Of a stretch of 64,000 nt of DNA, positions 54,743 through 64,000 are shown piece by piece; position 1 is the first letter of the stretch, and each line of letters opens with the position of its first letter. A program made the translations under genes and the position numbers. The notes under the pieces are model-generated. The model had not been told where the DNA came from. It saw nothing but the letters and a program-made list of their open reading frames with translations, and did no database searches. This stretch comes from Callipepla californica brunnescens (lineage: Eukaryota > Chordata > Aves > Galliformes > Odontophoridae): positions 62,001-126,000 of the forward strand of contig JALIRH010000148.1 of the NCBI GenBank assembly GCA_023055505.1, in the 5' to 3' direction.

Positions 54743-56227
54743 CCAGCAACTGGGATGGGTTCTGTTTTCAGGAATACCCTGCAATTTCGTTTTCCCTTTC
54801 TGATCGCCTTCCATTATGTTTCTCAACAGCTCTTTCATAATCTTCGTAGTCCTCATCTTAAATATAGGAAACGAACGGAAGTTCTCAGCGATGCTGCACA
54901 GAGAAGTCTGTTAAGCCCTTTGGACTTCAAGCCCAGCAAGCAGACAAAATGTCTGCATGTGTTTTGAGAGCTGTACGCATCAGCTTCCAATTCCTGTCTG
55001 CATACGGGTGCTTTATTACACCAGTGAAAGCCTTTCAGCCTGGATGTCTGCCACAGGTTTCCAGTTTTCAGACAACTAGCACCTTGGTAATTTCATTAGA
55101 AGGACCACAGAACGGACCTAGGAAGGAAAACACATGATCCTTGCCCAGAAGGAGATGGCAGGAGCATTACTGCCCATCAGGCCAAACTATATCAGCGTCT
55201 GCTGGTTCCAGTAGTACCATACCCTTTCCCCACTAAAGTAGCAACACAAAAATCAACTTGGGCACTCCTTACCATGCTCCTCTTTCAGGTACGTATCCAG
55301 GCTTATTCTTATAACAGAAGGATGTTGCAGGCAGCTTGAGAAAGCCAGCAAGAGCTGTCCGCTCTGGGGTAATGTGCTAGCTCCTCAACAACGATAACAT
55401 CATCACACGCTGGATTGCCTGATGGCACAGTTTTCTCCTCGGCTTTGGACAGAAACTGAACACAGCATGATGATTAAATTACTTCAGAACAACAGCAACA
55501 TCTACCCCACAACACCCTTATTACTGACCAGAATTAATTCTCAGGTAGTTAGAAACAGATTTGGAGCCTATGCATTTTCTTTCCGTCCACAGCAAAAAAA
55601 ACAGTCCAAGTTGCAGAATGCTGGAACAGACAAGTTACAGAGCATGCTGCAACGTAACAAGTTCCAACCTTCGAGCCCAATCACCTCTTACATTACTGCC
55701 TTTGAAATTCACATCTGAGATCAGGAATGAGCCTGCATCTTGATACTACCACAAGGATTATGATACGGATGTCCTTACATCCAACAATACAGGGTTATGG
55801 AGAAGAGCCATCCAGGTGTCATCTACAGAGGTGGGGAAGCAAAATTCAGGCCTGAGAATAAAAGAAAAGCTGTCTGTAGCAACATGCACAGCTGAACAGC
55901 TCTGAGCACTTGAAGTTCCAGAAGGCATTAAACAGCAGCTGAAGAGGACTCATTTCATAGTACTCACGGGAAATCCCTGCTTTTGACTAACTCACCTCAA
56001 TCTTTTACCATGGGAGCTGTTACTGAAACTTGTACTGTTCAAGAAGCCATCCTCTAGTTCCATGCTGCTGACACAAGCTAAAGACTGCTCTCAGTCTTAT
56101 GAAATTTAATAATCACATAAATATATTATATATATATAATAACCCACCTGAACAACCGATGCCAGCACACAAGGTTGACTTTGCACGTTAGGATTCTGAC
56201 AGCTTTCATCACTTGCTTCAATTTGGA
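54743..56227. other. Unassigned unique sequence
   Basis: No gene was recognised. A TATATATATAATA run lies at about 56118-56143. Confidence 0.35.
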
Positions 56228-56548
56228 CTAGACATACAGAACAGTTCTAGGAAAAGCAGTTCTCTCGTAACTCTGAGTGCTCTTCGGAGCACCTACTCCT
56301 TCAAGCTTAAAGGACAATTTTCCATGAGCTGCTTTTGGATAAGTTTTGCCTGGATGCTGGCAGCCAGCACGTCAGGAGGCAGTGGGTTCATTTCTCACTG
56401 AACAGACGTTACAGTCCCACTGACCTTCCTCTTTAGCAAAGGCAGTTCCAGATTTGTCTTGTGCTGGCTTTGAAACGTGCAGCACATTCAGTTAACGGGG
56501 AGCCACGTGTACATCTTCTGCCCACTGAGGGAGAGTTCTTGGAGAAAC
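56228..56548 (-). pseudogene. RanBP2-type zinc-finger fragment (RANBP2/NUP358-like)
   Basis: On the minus strand an acceptor-like AGCTTTTTTTTTTCCAG precedes sequence reading, in one frame, SGTAFAKEEGQWDCNVCSVR, then NEPTAS, a TGA stop, and AGCQHPGK. W-x-C-x2-C followed about ten residues later by a C pair is the RanBP2-type zinc finger of the nuclear pore proteins RANBP2/NUP358 and NUP153, where GQWDC is typical. A frameshift lies upstream near 56470, and the TGA (56372-56374) falls inside the finger. It is not functional as read. Confidence 0.55.
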
Positions 56549-56617
56549 CTGGAAAAAAAAAAGCTTATGGAGCTTTGAGTCGTTATCCAAATGTAACACC
56601 TCCCTGAAATAATACGG

Positions 56618-56794
56618 CTAATGCACCTTGCAGCTGTCAGTTGGTGAGGACAAGAACTTTGTGGGGACTGGAATGGAATGTTTTACTTCTGAAGCTGCAG
56701 CTTGACAGGTATTTCCAGAGGAAAGATCTTCCTCTTCGTTCTCTTCAAGTTCTCCAAGGGCCTGGATAGCTGCGTTTAGGACTTCATTACAGTT
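56618..56794 (-). pseudogene. Possible upstream exon of the same pseudogene
   Basis: An open minus-strand segment containing NAAIQALGELEENEEEDL and SIPVPTKFLSSPTDS has protein-like, acidic composition. It ends at an AAG|GTGCAT donor-like site (56621-56627), 70-80 bp before the zinc-finger segment's acceptor. The family is not recognised. The left limit is an in-frame TGA. Confidence 0.3.
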
Positions 56795-57705
56795 TCAATG
56801 GACACTGGCAGCTAGAAAATTAATGGAAATACAAGTTGTGATTGCAATTCTTGCTCAGAGCAAGAGGCTGCGTTCTGTACTCTGGTACAACAGCTCACCA
56901 GGCTTCCGTTACAGGAAGACAGAAAAGCTATTTTTGTTTTGTTCCTTATTTATTTATTTCTGCTTTTTTCGCAGCAAAGCCCTACGCCTGTTAAAATTCA
57001 TGTAAGATGACAACTCACACAAGCATGAACTCCACTTGGAAACTATCAACCTTACAAAGAAGACAGTGGGAAAAAGCCGTTTGTTTACATCAAAGCTGTC
57101 ACCTGCAGGAGTCAAAACATTTCATGTTTTGGTTCCAGGAGAAAAGCAATATTGCTAACACACCGACGTTTATATTTCCTGCTAAGCACATTGTACAAAG
57201 CCAAGGCCATTCTCAGTAAAGGTTCCCAGGAGCTGGGAGGGAAAAGAATTTGTCCACTTTCAGTCAGCTCTACTAAGGGATATTCTGTACCCTGTGCCAT
57301 CATGCTCAGCCATCTCCCAGGTTAAACCACAACCGTCAGCTTGTCTATTGACATGGAACCCCCCTTACTCTGATCTTGGATCAATCCTTCTGCAGCTGAA
57401 CGTCCACACGATGGAAATGTCTGAAGAGAGGATCAGTCAGTTCAGGAACACTTTTGTTCCTCTGGATGGTTTCCAAACCAATCAGAATTATCTTCCTGTG
57501 AGTGACGCACTGTCCAATGCTTCCCTTTTGGTCACAGAAGGATTTCAGGCTGGAGCCCTGTTGGAGAAAAGAAACAGAAGCTGTCTGCAGACATTCAGAT
57601 CAAATGTTCTTAATGCTGCTTCTTCCCTGGTGTCTTTGTGTTCTGGAAGTTTCAACAATAGCTCTGTGATACTTGTGCTAAATGTCAGGAGGTCTCTCTC
57701 TCTCT
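56795..57705. other. Unassigned unique sequence
   Basis: A 172-codon plus-strand frame (57294-57812) has no recognised domain. A CTCTCTCTCTC run lies at about 57692-57703. Confidence 0.35.
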
Positions 57706-57744
57706 CATTCAGTAAATCAACACAGAGGAAGAAAAGAGCAAAAA

Positions 57745-59130
57745 AGGTGAGGGGGGGGGGGGGAGGAGGGGAAGATGCAAAATGGAAGGAAAAGGGGGGG
57801 ATGCAAAACTAGAGGAAAAGGGGAATGGAGAAAGGAACGAAAAAAGCAGATCTATGGAACTTTCTGGGACATCTCCAGACCCTTCCAGTTGCACCTGGAA
57901 GATTCTGAACCCATACCAAGAGCTTCCAGATCCTTCCAGGGACTCTCTGAGCCAACCTGGAGATGCCAAAACCACTCTGGAACATCTCCAGATCATCCTG
58001 AATGGCTCCAGGTGTAAACAGTGGGGGTTGTAGGGGAAGAAAGAGGTAAGGGGGAGTTCTGTGGGTAGAATGTGAGTTCAGGGTTGGAAAGGGGGGTTGT
58101 GGGAATCATGGGGGAGGAAGGGGCTGAAGGGCTAAATGGGCCGTCTGTGAGGAGGAAGGAGAGTGTCCAGAGCGAACAGAGGGAGAGGTAAAGGGGGGGG
58201 AAATTGAGGGACTGTGGGGGTGGACCCTCACTGGGGTGGAAAGCGGGTCTGGGGACAGAGAGAGAGGGCAGTGGGGGAGAACACAAGGCACTGAGAGGGG
58301 GGAAGGGGGGAAATGGGACTAGAGTGGGGAGGAAAGGGGGTCTGGGAGTAAACAAAGGAGTTTTGAGGGGGAAAATAGGGGTGAGCAGAGTCTCAATTGG
58401 GAGGAAACAGGGTCTGGTGGTGGAGAGGGGGGTAACAGGAAAACAGGGGAGTTGTGGGGGCTTCTATGGAGTGGAAAGGGGACACGGGGGCTGAGAAAGG
58501 GAGTTGAAGGGGGAATTGGATGTGGGGGAACAAGGGAGATGACCGCCCCAGAAGGGGGTCTGAAAAATGAAGCATGGGGTGTGTGGGGAGACAAGGAAAG
58601 CTGGGGCTCAGATAGAGGGAACAGAAGGGGGAGGGGGAAGAGGATCACAGTGGGGGAATATGAGGGGTGAGGGAGAGACGGGGGGGAAACAGACCCTGGG
58701 GGACAGAATATTGCGAACTGTTGGAGGGAGGACCACAGGGCCGGGGGAAAGGAAACCTGGGGTCAGAATGGCAAGACTTGTGGGTACAGGACTGGGGGAG
58801 GGGATGGATAGGGACTCTGTAGTTCAGAATGGGGGGATGGGGAAGAGGGACAGGAAACCCTGGTAGTCAGAATGGAGAGAAGAGAGCCAGGGGGCACAGT
58901 GGGGATACTCGAGGTGGGAGGGAGACGTGAGACCCTGGGGGTCAAAAATGGGGACGGAGGAAGGCACTTAGGGACGGGGTGGAAGAGGACTCTCGGGATC
59001 GGAAAAGGGGAACTGGAGGCGAGGGGGACCCTAGTGGCCAGGAGGGAGGTGGACCTGGTTGAAAAGAGACCCTGGAGATTACAAAGAGGGACTGGCGGGT
59101 GGACCGTGAGCGACCCGTGGGCAGAGGGGG
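57745..59130. repeat. G-rich degenerate minisatellite
   Basis: Strongly purine-rich plus strand (GGGGGAAA, GGAAAGGGG). From about 58690 the phrase ACCCTGGGGGTCAGAATGG recurs in degraded form at 58697, 58757, 58811, 58857, 58932 and 58989, spaced 46-75 bp. Overlapping open frames on both strands reflect composition, not genes. Confidence 0.65.
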
Positions 59131-59287
59131 GGGATGGGACGGGTTGGACAGTGAGGTACCCAGTCTGAGGGGGGATGCGGGACGGGACGGGACGGGACAG
59201 GGCACCTCTCCTGCCGAACAGAGACCCCACGGGGCCAACGCAGAGCGGCACGCGGCCCCACCCCCTTCACCCCGGCCCCCTCCGCAG

Positions 59288-59370
59288 TGCCCCCCGAACC
59301 CCACGTGCAGGAGCTGAGGCGGCGCTCGGAACCCCGGGACCGCAACCACAGCCGCGCGGGCGCGGGGTGA
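59288..59370 (+). CDS. Candidate terminal coding exon
   Basis: A pyrimidine tract and acceptor (CCCCGGCCCCCTCCGCAG) are followed by 27 open codons rich in Arg/Glu (PPEPHVQELRRRSEPRDRN) ending at TGA 59368-59370, just before a CRE. It could be the last exon of a gene transcribed from the left, but no upstream exon was found. Chance is quite possible in GC-rich DNA. Confidence 0.2.
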
Positions 59371-59560
59371 TGACGTCACGGCGACACGCGGCACCGCCCC
59401 CGACAACGGCGGGCGCATGCGCGCTCAGGCGCCGTCGCTATGGAGACGGCGTCACGTGAGCGGGGTGAAGAAGCCCGGGGAGGTGGGGGAGGGGCTCCGG
59501 GGGAGCGTGGAGCTCCACGCGTGGCGGCGCTGAGTGGGGCTGTGGGTGGGACATCCCCTG
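59290..59560. promoter_or_regulatory. CpG-island promoter with CRE, NRF1, X-box and E-box sites
   Basis: A CpG-dense stretch with a palindromic CRE TGACGTCA (59371-59378), a palindromic NRF1 site GCGCATGCGC (59413-59422), an RFX X-box-like GTCGCTATGGAGAC (59434-59447, 10 of 14 to the ideal palindrome) and TCACGTGA (59452-59459). The four sites lie within 90 bp, the usual design of a housekeeping, often bidirectional, TATA-less promoter. An ATG at 59440 inside the X-box is followed by a donor-like C|GTGAGC at 59454. The gene it drives is not visible in the window. Confidence 0.7.
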
Positions 59561-59644
59561 CGAGATGCAGCCAAACAGCGGCATCTGGGCACAGGACACG
59601 GAGATGGGGAACAGCAGCACGGGGATCTGCGCAGCACACTGAGA

Positions 59645-59755
59645 TCTGCAGGGAAGGGAAGAGGAAAGGAAACAGAAGGAAGAAAGAGAGAAAGAAAAGG
59701 AAGGAAGGAAAGAGAAAGAAAGAGGGAGAGAGAAAGAAGGACAGAGAGCAAAAGA
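59645..59755. repeat. Purine microsatellite
   Basis: GGAAGGAAAGAGAAAGAAAG-type run next to the retroviral remnant. Confidence 0.85.
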
Positions 59756-61807
59756 ATGTGATGTTGGGGGAGTGCAGTCAGCAATTCTATGTCTACAGAT
59801 ATGCGTGTTATAATGCATGATAATTATTTCCATGGATATAGAGGTATATGCGTATATAAGTATGTGTGTGTGATGCATGGTAATCATTCTTTACTTGTTT
59901 GTATATATATACATATGAAGCATGAAGTAGCAATGTGGAATAAGGGGTGGAATGCCATGGTTTTATGATTCTTGTTATCAGTACTTCACATCATCACACC
60001 ATGGGAGGCACTGTCAGTTAAAAGAGTTGATGCTGCAGTTCATGCGCTGCCAAATTTCCGGTCCCTGGTTCTCAGGAGAAAAGAGCTCCGTTCCCCAGAG
60101 GACTTCGCATTCCCTTTTTCCACTCAGAGGGAAAGATCTGGCTGCACACAAGTCCCAAGGCTTCCTCTTTTGCTGCTCATCTCAGCCGCCCAGGACACCA
60201 TTGGCCAAGGCAGCCCAGGCTCCTTGCTGGCTCAGCCTGGTGTCCAGCAGGACTCCTGGGTCCGCTCCAGCTGGCTGATCCTGGCTGTCAAGTGGTCAGG
60301 GGGATGTTCATCGCCAGGTGCAAACATTTGCCCTTTCCCTCTCCAAAGCCCATGGGGTTCCTGTCTGAAACGCAACAGTGGCACGGCAGCAGAAAAAAGG
60401 GGAGAAAGCATCGAGGATGGGGAAGCGACAACCGCCGTGCTGTTAGCAATGCCAGCGCGGTTTTCTTGCATTCTTCCTCCTTTCTTTCCACAGTGAAATT
60501 GACAAGGGCCCTTTTGGGCCAGTGTGTGTCCCAGCTGCTGCCCGGCCCCAGTCTCACCAGGTCCACCGCTGCTGTACTCCTGCTGGTGGTGTGGTGGCTT
60601 CTCCTTTGGTGATGCTGAGGCCTGGGAGCTGCTGGCCTTCCTCTTTGGGGCTCACCAGCTCCGCTGAGGTAGGCTGGTGCCAGAGGGCCCTGCCACAGGC
60701 TCTTCCGGCTCCTCGTGAGGCGCTGCCTGCTCCATGGTGATAGACACAGGGTGGGAACAGGGGAGCTGGGACACCCATCGAGCTTTTGTGCGGTCCTGCC
60801 TGGCGTTTGTCCCTGTTGGAGCTGGCAGGGATGCTGGAGGGTGCTGGGCCAGAGCCAGGAGCCTCCTGTCGTAGTGCAGCTCTGGGCTGTGATGCAGGGT
60901 TAACCTCCTGTGCCCCAGCAGCAGCAGGGGGGATGTTGAGGCCCAGCAAGCGATGAGCCTCCCTGCAGCACCTGTGCACGGTGAAGGCTATGAAGTGCTG
61001 TACAAAGTTCCCTCCATGGCCCTTTCTTCCCAGTGTTAGTCTCTCTTCCAAAAGCTTATCTAGAACTTCAGAGCTGTGGAGGAGCTGACTTGCAAATTGA
61101 GGTATAGCCGTTGTTCTCGGGAAACTGAGGTACAGATGGTCCACAAAGCAGAGCACAGAGAACACCGCGTTCAGTGAGGCGGGGGTGGAGCAGAGTGAAG
61201 CAGCCAGGTCCTGTGACCCGTGTAGCCCTGGGCAACCTTAGGTGTCAGCATCATCAGGAGAACATGGAGCACTGCCTCTGAGGAGAAGAGTGCCAGGATG
61301 GGAGCATGGTGGTCCTAAGCTGCAGAGATGCTGCTCTGGACCAAAAGTCATGCAGCAGCTCATGGAATGCCGCTGGACCAATCAGGCCGTGCGCTCTGTG
61401 TGAATCCATAATCGTGAACGTCTATTGACCGAGTGCAACCGGAAAAAGACTTGAGTGCCTCCTGATGCTCCTCCTCTCAGTCCTTATACTGCAGCTTCTG
61501 CACCAGCGCTACCAGCGTGTTCACTTAGTAAGGCCTTCGGTTTATCGGACAATCACTCTTACTCATTTTATTTGATTTACTAGCTTCAATTCAAGTTATA
61601 TTGTATTATGCTGTGTTATTTTGCTTTCTGATATCTAATTTAGTAAATTAGCTTTCCTCCTCAGATCGTTGCCGCTGTTTTGCTTCTAGGCCCATCTCCT
61701 TTTTCCCTTTTCCCTTTCTCCCTTCCCCTTTCCTGGGGTGTAGGTCTGTGGGCCTCCCACTCCAATCTTCAATGAACTGGGCCAAACCAGCCCCTAAACC
61801 CCAGACA
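59756..61807 (+). mobile_element. ERV-A-family 3' end with a split LTR
   Basis: 59756-59952 matches the end of ERV-A pol (GATGTTGGGGGAGTGCAGTC), its 3' UTR and the polypurine tract AAGGGGTGGAA. The LTR starts at 59953 (TGCCATGGTTTTATG) and matches to about 60137. Its second half resumes at about 61515 (TAAGGCCTTCGGTTTATCGG) and ends CCCCAGACA at 61807. The intervening about 1.4 kb is foreign. More diverged than ERV-A itself. Confidence 0.85.
60138..61514. other. ~1.4-kb sequence interrupting the LTR
   Basis: GC-rich sequence of unknown origin. A weak CR1-antisense resemblance (CCAGGACACCATTGGCC, GTGTCCAGCAGGACTCC) occurs near 60190-60260. A minus-strand frame of 203 codons (60554-61165) has no recognised domain. 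No terminal repeats or target duplication were identified. Confidence 0.4.
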
Positions 61808-62514
61808 GAAGAAATTAACAGAACACAGATGTCACAGAAAATGAATTGAGAACAACCTCATGAACATTTAGCAGCATTCATGCAAAAAAACTTTGCATAC
61901 ATGTGCACATCCTAGCAGGCACAATGTGTTTATTCTTTGCTGTGCTTCTTCTGTGCACGCAAGTGATGCAGATACTTTTCAAAGTAGGCACTCATTATGT
62001 AGAAATAAACATCCACGTATTCCCGTAATATTTTTAGGTATGACAGAAATAAAAGACAGGGGGACATGAGGACTTTTACCCTCAAACCTGGGGAAGAATT
62101 AGGCAGAAGCATCTTTGTTACTGTTTTAAAGGGGGCTCTGACTGCTTTATTTTAGAGTACCAGTCATACCTGCAAGTGTAGACTAACTGAGAGGCATCAA
62201 ATCTGAGACCTTCTGCTATTCAGTAGGTGTCTTGGGAAGGGATGATTTAGACTTGTTTACTTTGAATTTAACCATTCAAGATGTACGTAAATTTTCATTA
62301 GGTGCACAGCCCTTTTATTGTGGATTTGGAACAAGCAGTTTTTAAAAGTCACATCTTACCTGTACTTCCCTCACCCCAATCTATCTGCTCTCATCCCCAC
62401 TAACTGCCCCAAAATGGGCACCTCCAGATGCACCTGAATTTTGTTCTATTCTTCTTAGTTATTTAGCAAAATTAAAGGGAGTGATCTGAAATTAAAACTT
62501 TCCATTGTCTCCTA
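61808..62514. other. Unassigned sequence
   Basis: No gene or repeat was recognised. Confidence 0.35.
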
Positions 62515-62619
62515 GACTTGGCAAATGCATTCTTCGATATTCCCTCTGCTGAAGAATCCCAGGACCAATTGGCGTTTACATGGGGAGGCAGGCAGTGGAC
62601 CACACAGGTCCTGCCATGA
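62515..62619 (+). pseudogene. ERV-B-like reverse transcriptase fossil
   Basis: 34 codons reading DLANAFFDIPSAEESQDQ and GGRQWTTQVLP, then TGA. It corresponds to the RT palm start of ERV-B Pol (same DLANAFF...RQW...QVLP pattern near 44040-44145). No flanking pol was recognised, so it is an isolated remnant. Confidence 0.75.
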
Positions 62620-64000
62620 CAGTAAGTGCATCACAATAATCTTTCTGACTGTACCATTGGTAAAACATCTTGGCTACAACTCTATTTGGTGTTATTAATT
62701 CTGTTAACCATACACCATACACCAGGGTAAACTGGAAGTTATCAGGAAGAGCTTAGCACTCAGCTGGGTTGATGGAATTTTTATTATTGTTAGATGGAAC
62801 ACACAGATTTAGTTCTTACACAGAGTTCTGGTTTAAATATGTCCAGCAGAACATTTTCAAAGAACATATGGAAGGATTAGAAAATGCTGGAGCTGAGTAC
62901 GTGAGTCACAGTACCTTGTACTCAATCAGATTGTCAGTTCTGTTAGCTGCAATGTCTTAGGAAACAGTTCTTGGTCATTTCAGTCCAGTCACATCAGCGA
63001 GAGTCAAGTTTGCTTTCTTGTCCTTGTTCTGCTCTTTTGCAGGACCTGCCTGCCCTTCTGAGCCCTTCTGTGGTGTAGAGGCTGCACCAATGTCTCTGGT
63101 GCCCTCCTGAGCATCTGTCTGAGCTGCGGGGATCTCAGCAGGCTTGGTGGCCAGCCCCTGGGCTTATCTTGCAGGTGTTCCCAGGCTTGGGTCTGGAATG
63201 CAGAGGCAGGAAAATGGGTGACGAGTCTTGCAGGGCTGGCCTCCTGCTCTCAGCTCATGCTGCCATGAAATGGAGATGTCAGGTTCCTGAGGTCTTGGGG
63301 CAAGCTCTGGGAGTCTGCTGTCTCTAGTGCCCATGGCACGGGCTCTGCATCTTGGAGAAGACGTGGAGGAAACAGGATCAGGGTCAGATGGTTCATCATT
63401 CTGCATCCACAGGAAGGAAGCTGCCATCTCCGGGAAGCTGCCTGGTGCTGGCAGCCCGGTGCCTCTCCTCTTGCCGTCCCTTCATGCAGCTGTAGGTGAA
63501 AGCCCTGCGCAGAGCCCGAAGTGCCCTCCTGATGACAGCTGGCACCCGGCGGCGAGCTGCTGCATGTGGTGCGGCAGCGGTACCTGTGGGGGACAGAGAA
63601 GTGTAGGCAAGGGGCAGAGGCAAGGCCCTGCCTGCCCCCAGCACCACGGAATTTCCCTGGGAGGATTGACCTCGATCCGGCAGGGCACAGATCCCTGCCA
63701 GCCGATGGCAGCAGGCTCCTCCCTGGGATGGCTTTCTGCCTGGGGACATACCTGGGCCATCCTGTGGTGTCTCTCTGAAGCACTCATAGCTCTGTGCTCC
63801 TCCTCCGTCCTCTGCAGAAACATGTGTGGGGAGAGCAAAACCACAGCCCTGTATGCCATTGTCTGGTGATGCTGGGGGTGCCAGGGTCCCAGAGATGGGA
63901 TCCCCTTCCTGTGCCCCTCGCTTGAAGGCGAGCCAGGCCTTATGGAGGGGATGTCCAGCCTTGTGCATGGAGCGGGCTGCAAAGGAGAGAGCACCAGGCA
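62620..64000. other. Unassigned sequence to window end
   Basis: GC-rich from about 63000 with overlapping frames of 60-190 codons on both strands and several AG/GT splice-like motifs, but no recognisable domain. Confidence 0.35.

Noticed and set aside
57294..57812. 172-codon plus-strand frame
   Set aside because: Ends in poly-G and purine low-complexity sequence; no domain seen.
58204..59418. Gly-rich plus frames and Pro/Ser-rich minus frames
   Set aside because: Explained by the strand-asymmetric G-rich minisatellite.
60554..61165. 203-codon minus-strand frame
   Set aside because: No family resemblance, and it lies in the segment interrupting an LTR; GC-rich DNA readily gives such frames.
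63164..63994. Overlapping 87-190-codon minus-strand frames near the right edge
   Set aside because: Several frames are open together, a sign of GC composition; no domain could be named.

Overview
The window reads as a repeat-rich, gene-poor stretch of a bird genome, most likely chicken or a close galliform. The evidence is at least seven CR1 LINE pieces with the bird-type octamer-like 3' tails, avian-style endogenous retroviruses (ERVs), an olfactory receptor of the bird-expanded family-14 type, CpG-rich microchromosome-like DNA, and a telomere-variant (CTAGGG-like) minisatellite. The species was not checked against any database.

Layout. 1-961: end of an 18-bp minisatellite. 962-3247: a CR1 piece and two solo LTRs. 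3248-18217: mostly unique DNA with LTR-like repeats, CR1 tails, an RPS17 retrocopy beside an LTR, and an MTUS-like exon fragment. 18218-19186: an olfactory receptor reading frame with decay marks. 19596-41576: a huge 18-bp minisatellite (about 14.5 kb of array here, about 15.5 kb in the window). It begins inside a cut LTR, is interrupted by a CR1 (22112-23081) and by a complete provirus, ERV-A (31509-37914, 5-bp target duplication), and ends inside a cut LTR of ERV-B. 41577-47398: ERV-B, with intact gag and pol frames, no env and a truncated 5' LTR. 47399-48000: CR1. 48531-54742: G-rich CTAGGG-like minisatellite carrying a CR1 insertion and a heavily deleted class II ERV (ERV-C), ending in a head-to-head strand switch. 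54743-64000: unique DNA with a RanBP2-type zinc-finger pseudogene, a G-rich degenerate repeat, a CpG-island promoter (CRE, NRF1, X-box, E-box), a split LTR and a small RT fossil.

How it fits together. Nearly everything is mobile-element biology. ERV-A and ERV-B have different LTRs and primer sites but share a capsid-like motif, an identical polypurine tract, no CCHC knuckle, no env, and an ATGA stop/start overlap between consecutive frames. That makes them sister lineages of one unusual env-less family. The 18-bp satellite joins both LTR families at points where the LTRs contain satellite-like words, so the array may have grown out of, or recombined with, LTR U3 sequence. The only candidates for host function are the olfactory receptor and the CpG-island promoter.

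Limits: all similarities are by eye from remembered family features. LTR percentages are rough counts, and unique stretches were scanned only for obvious signals.
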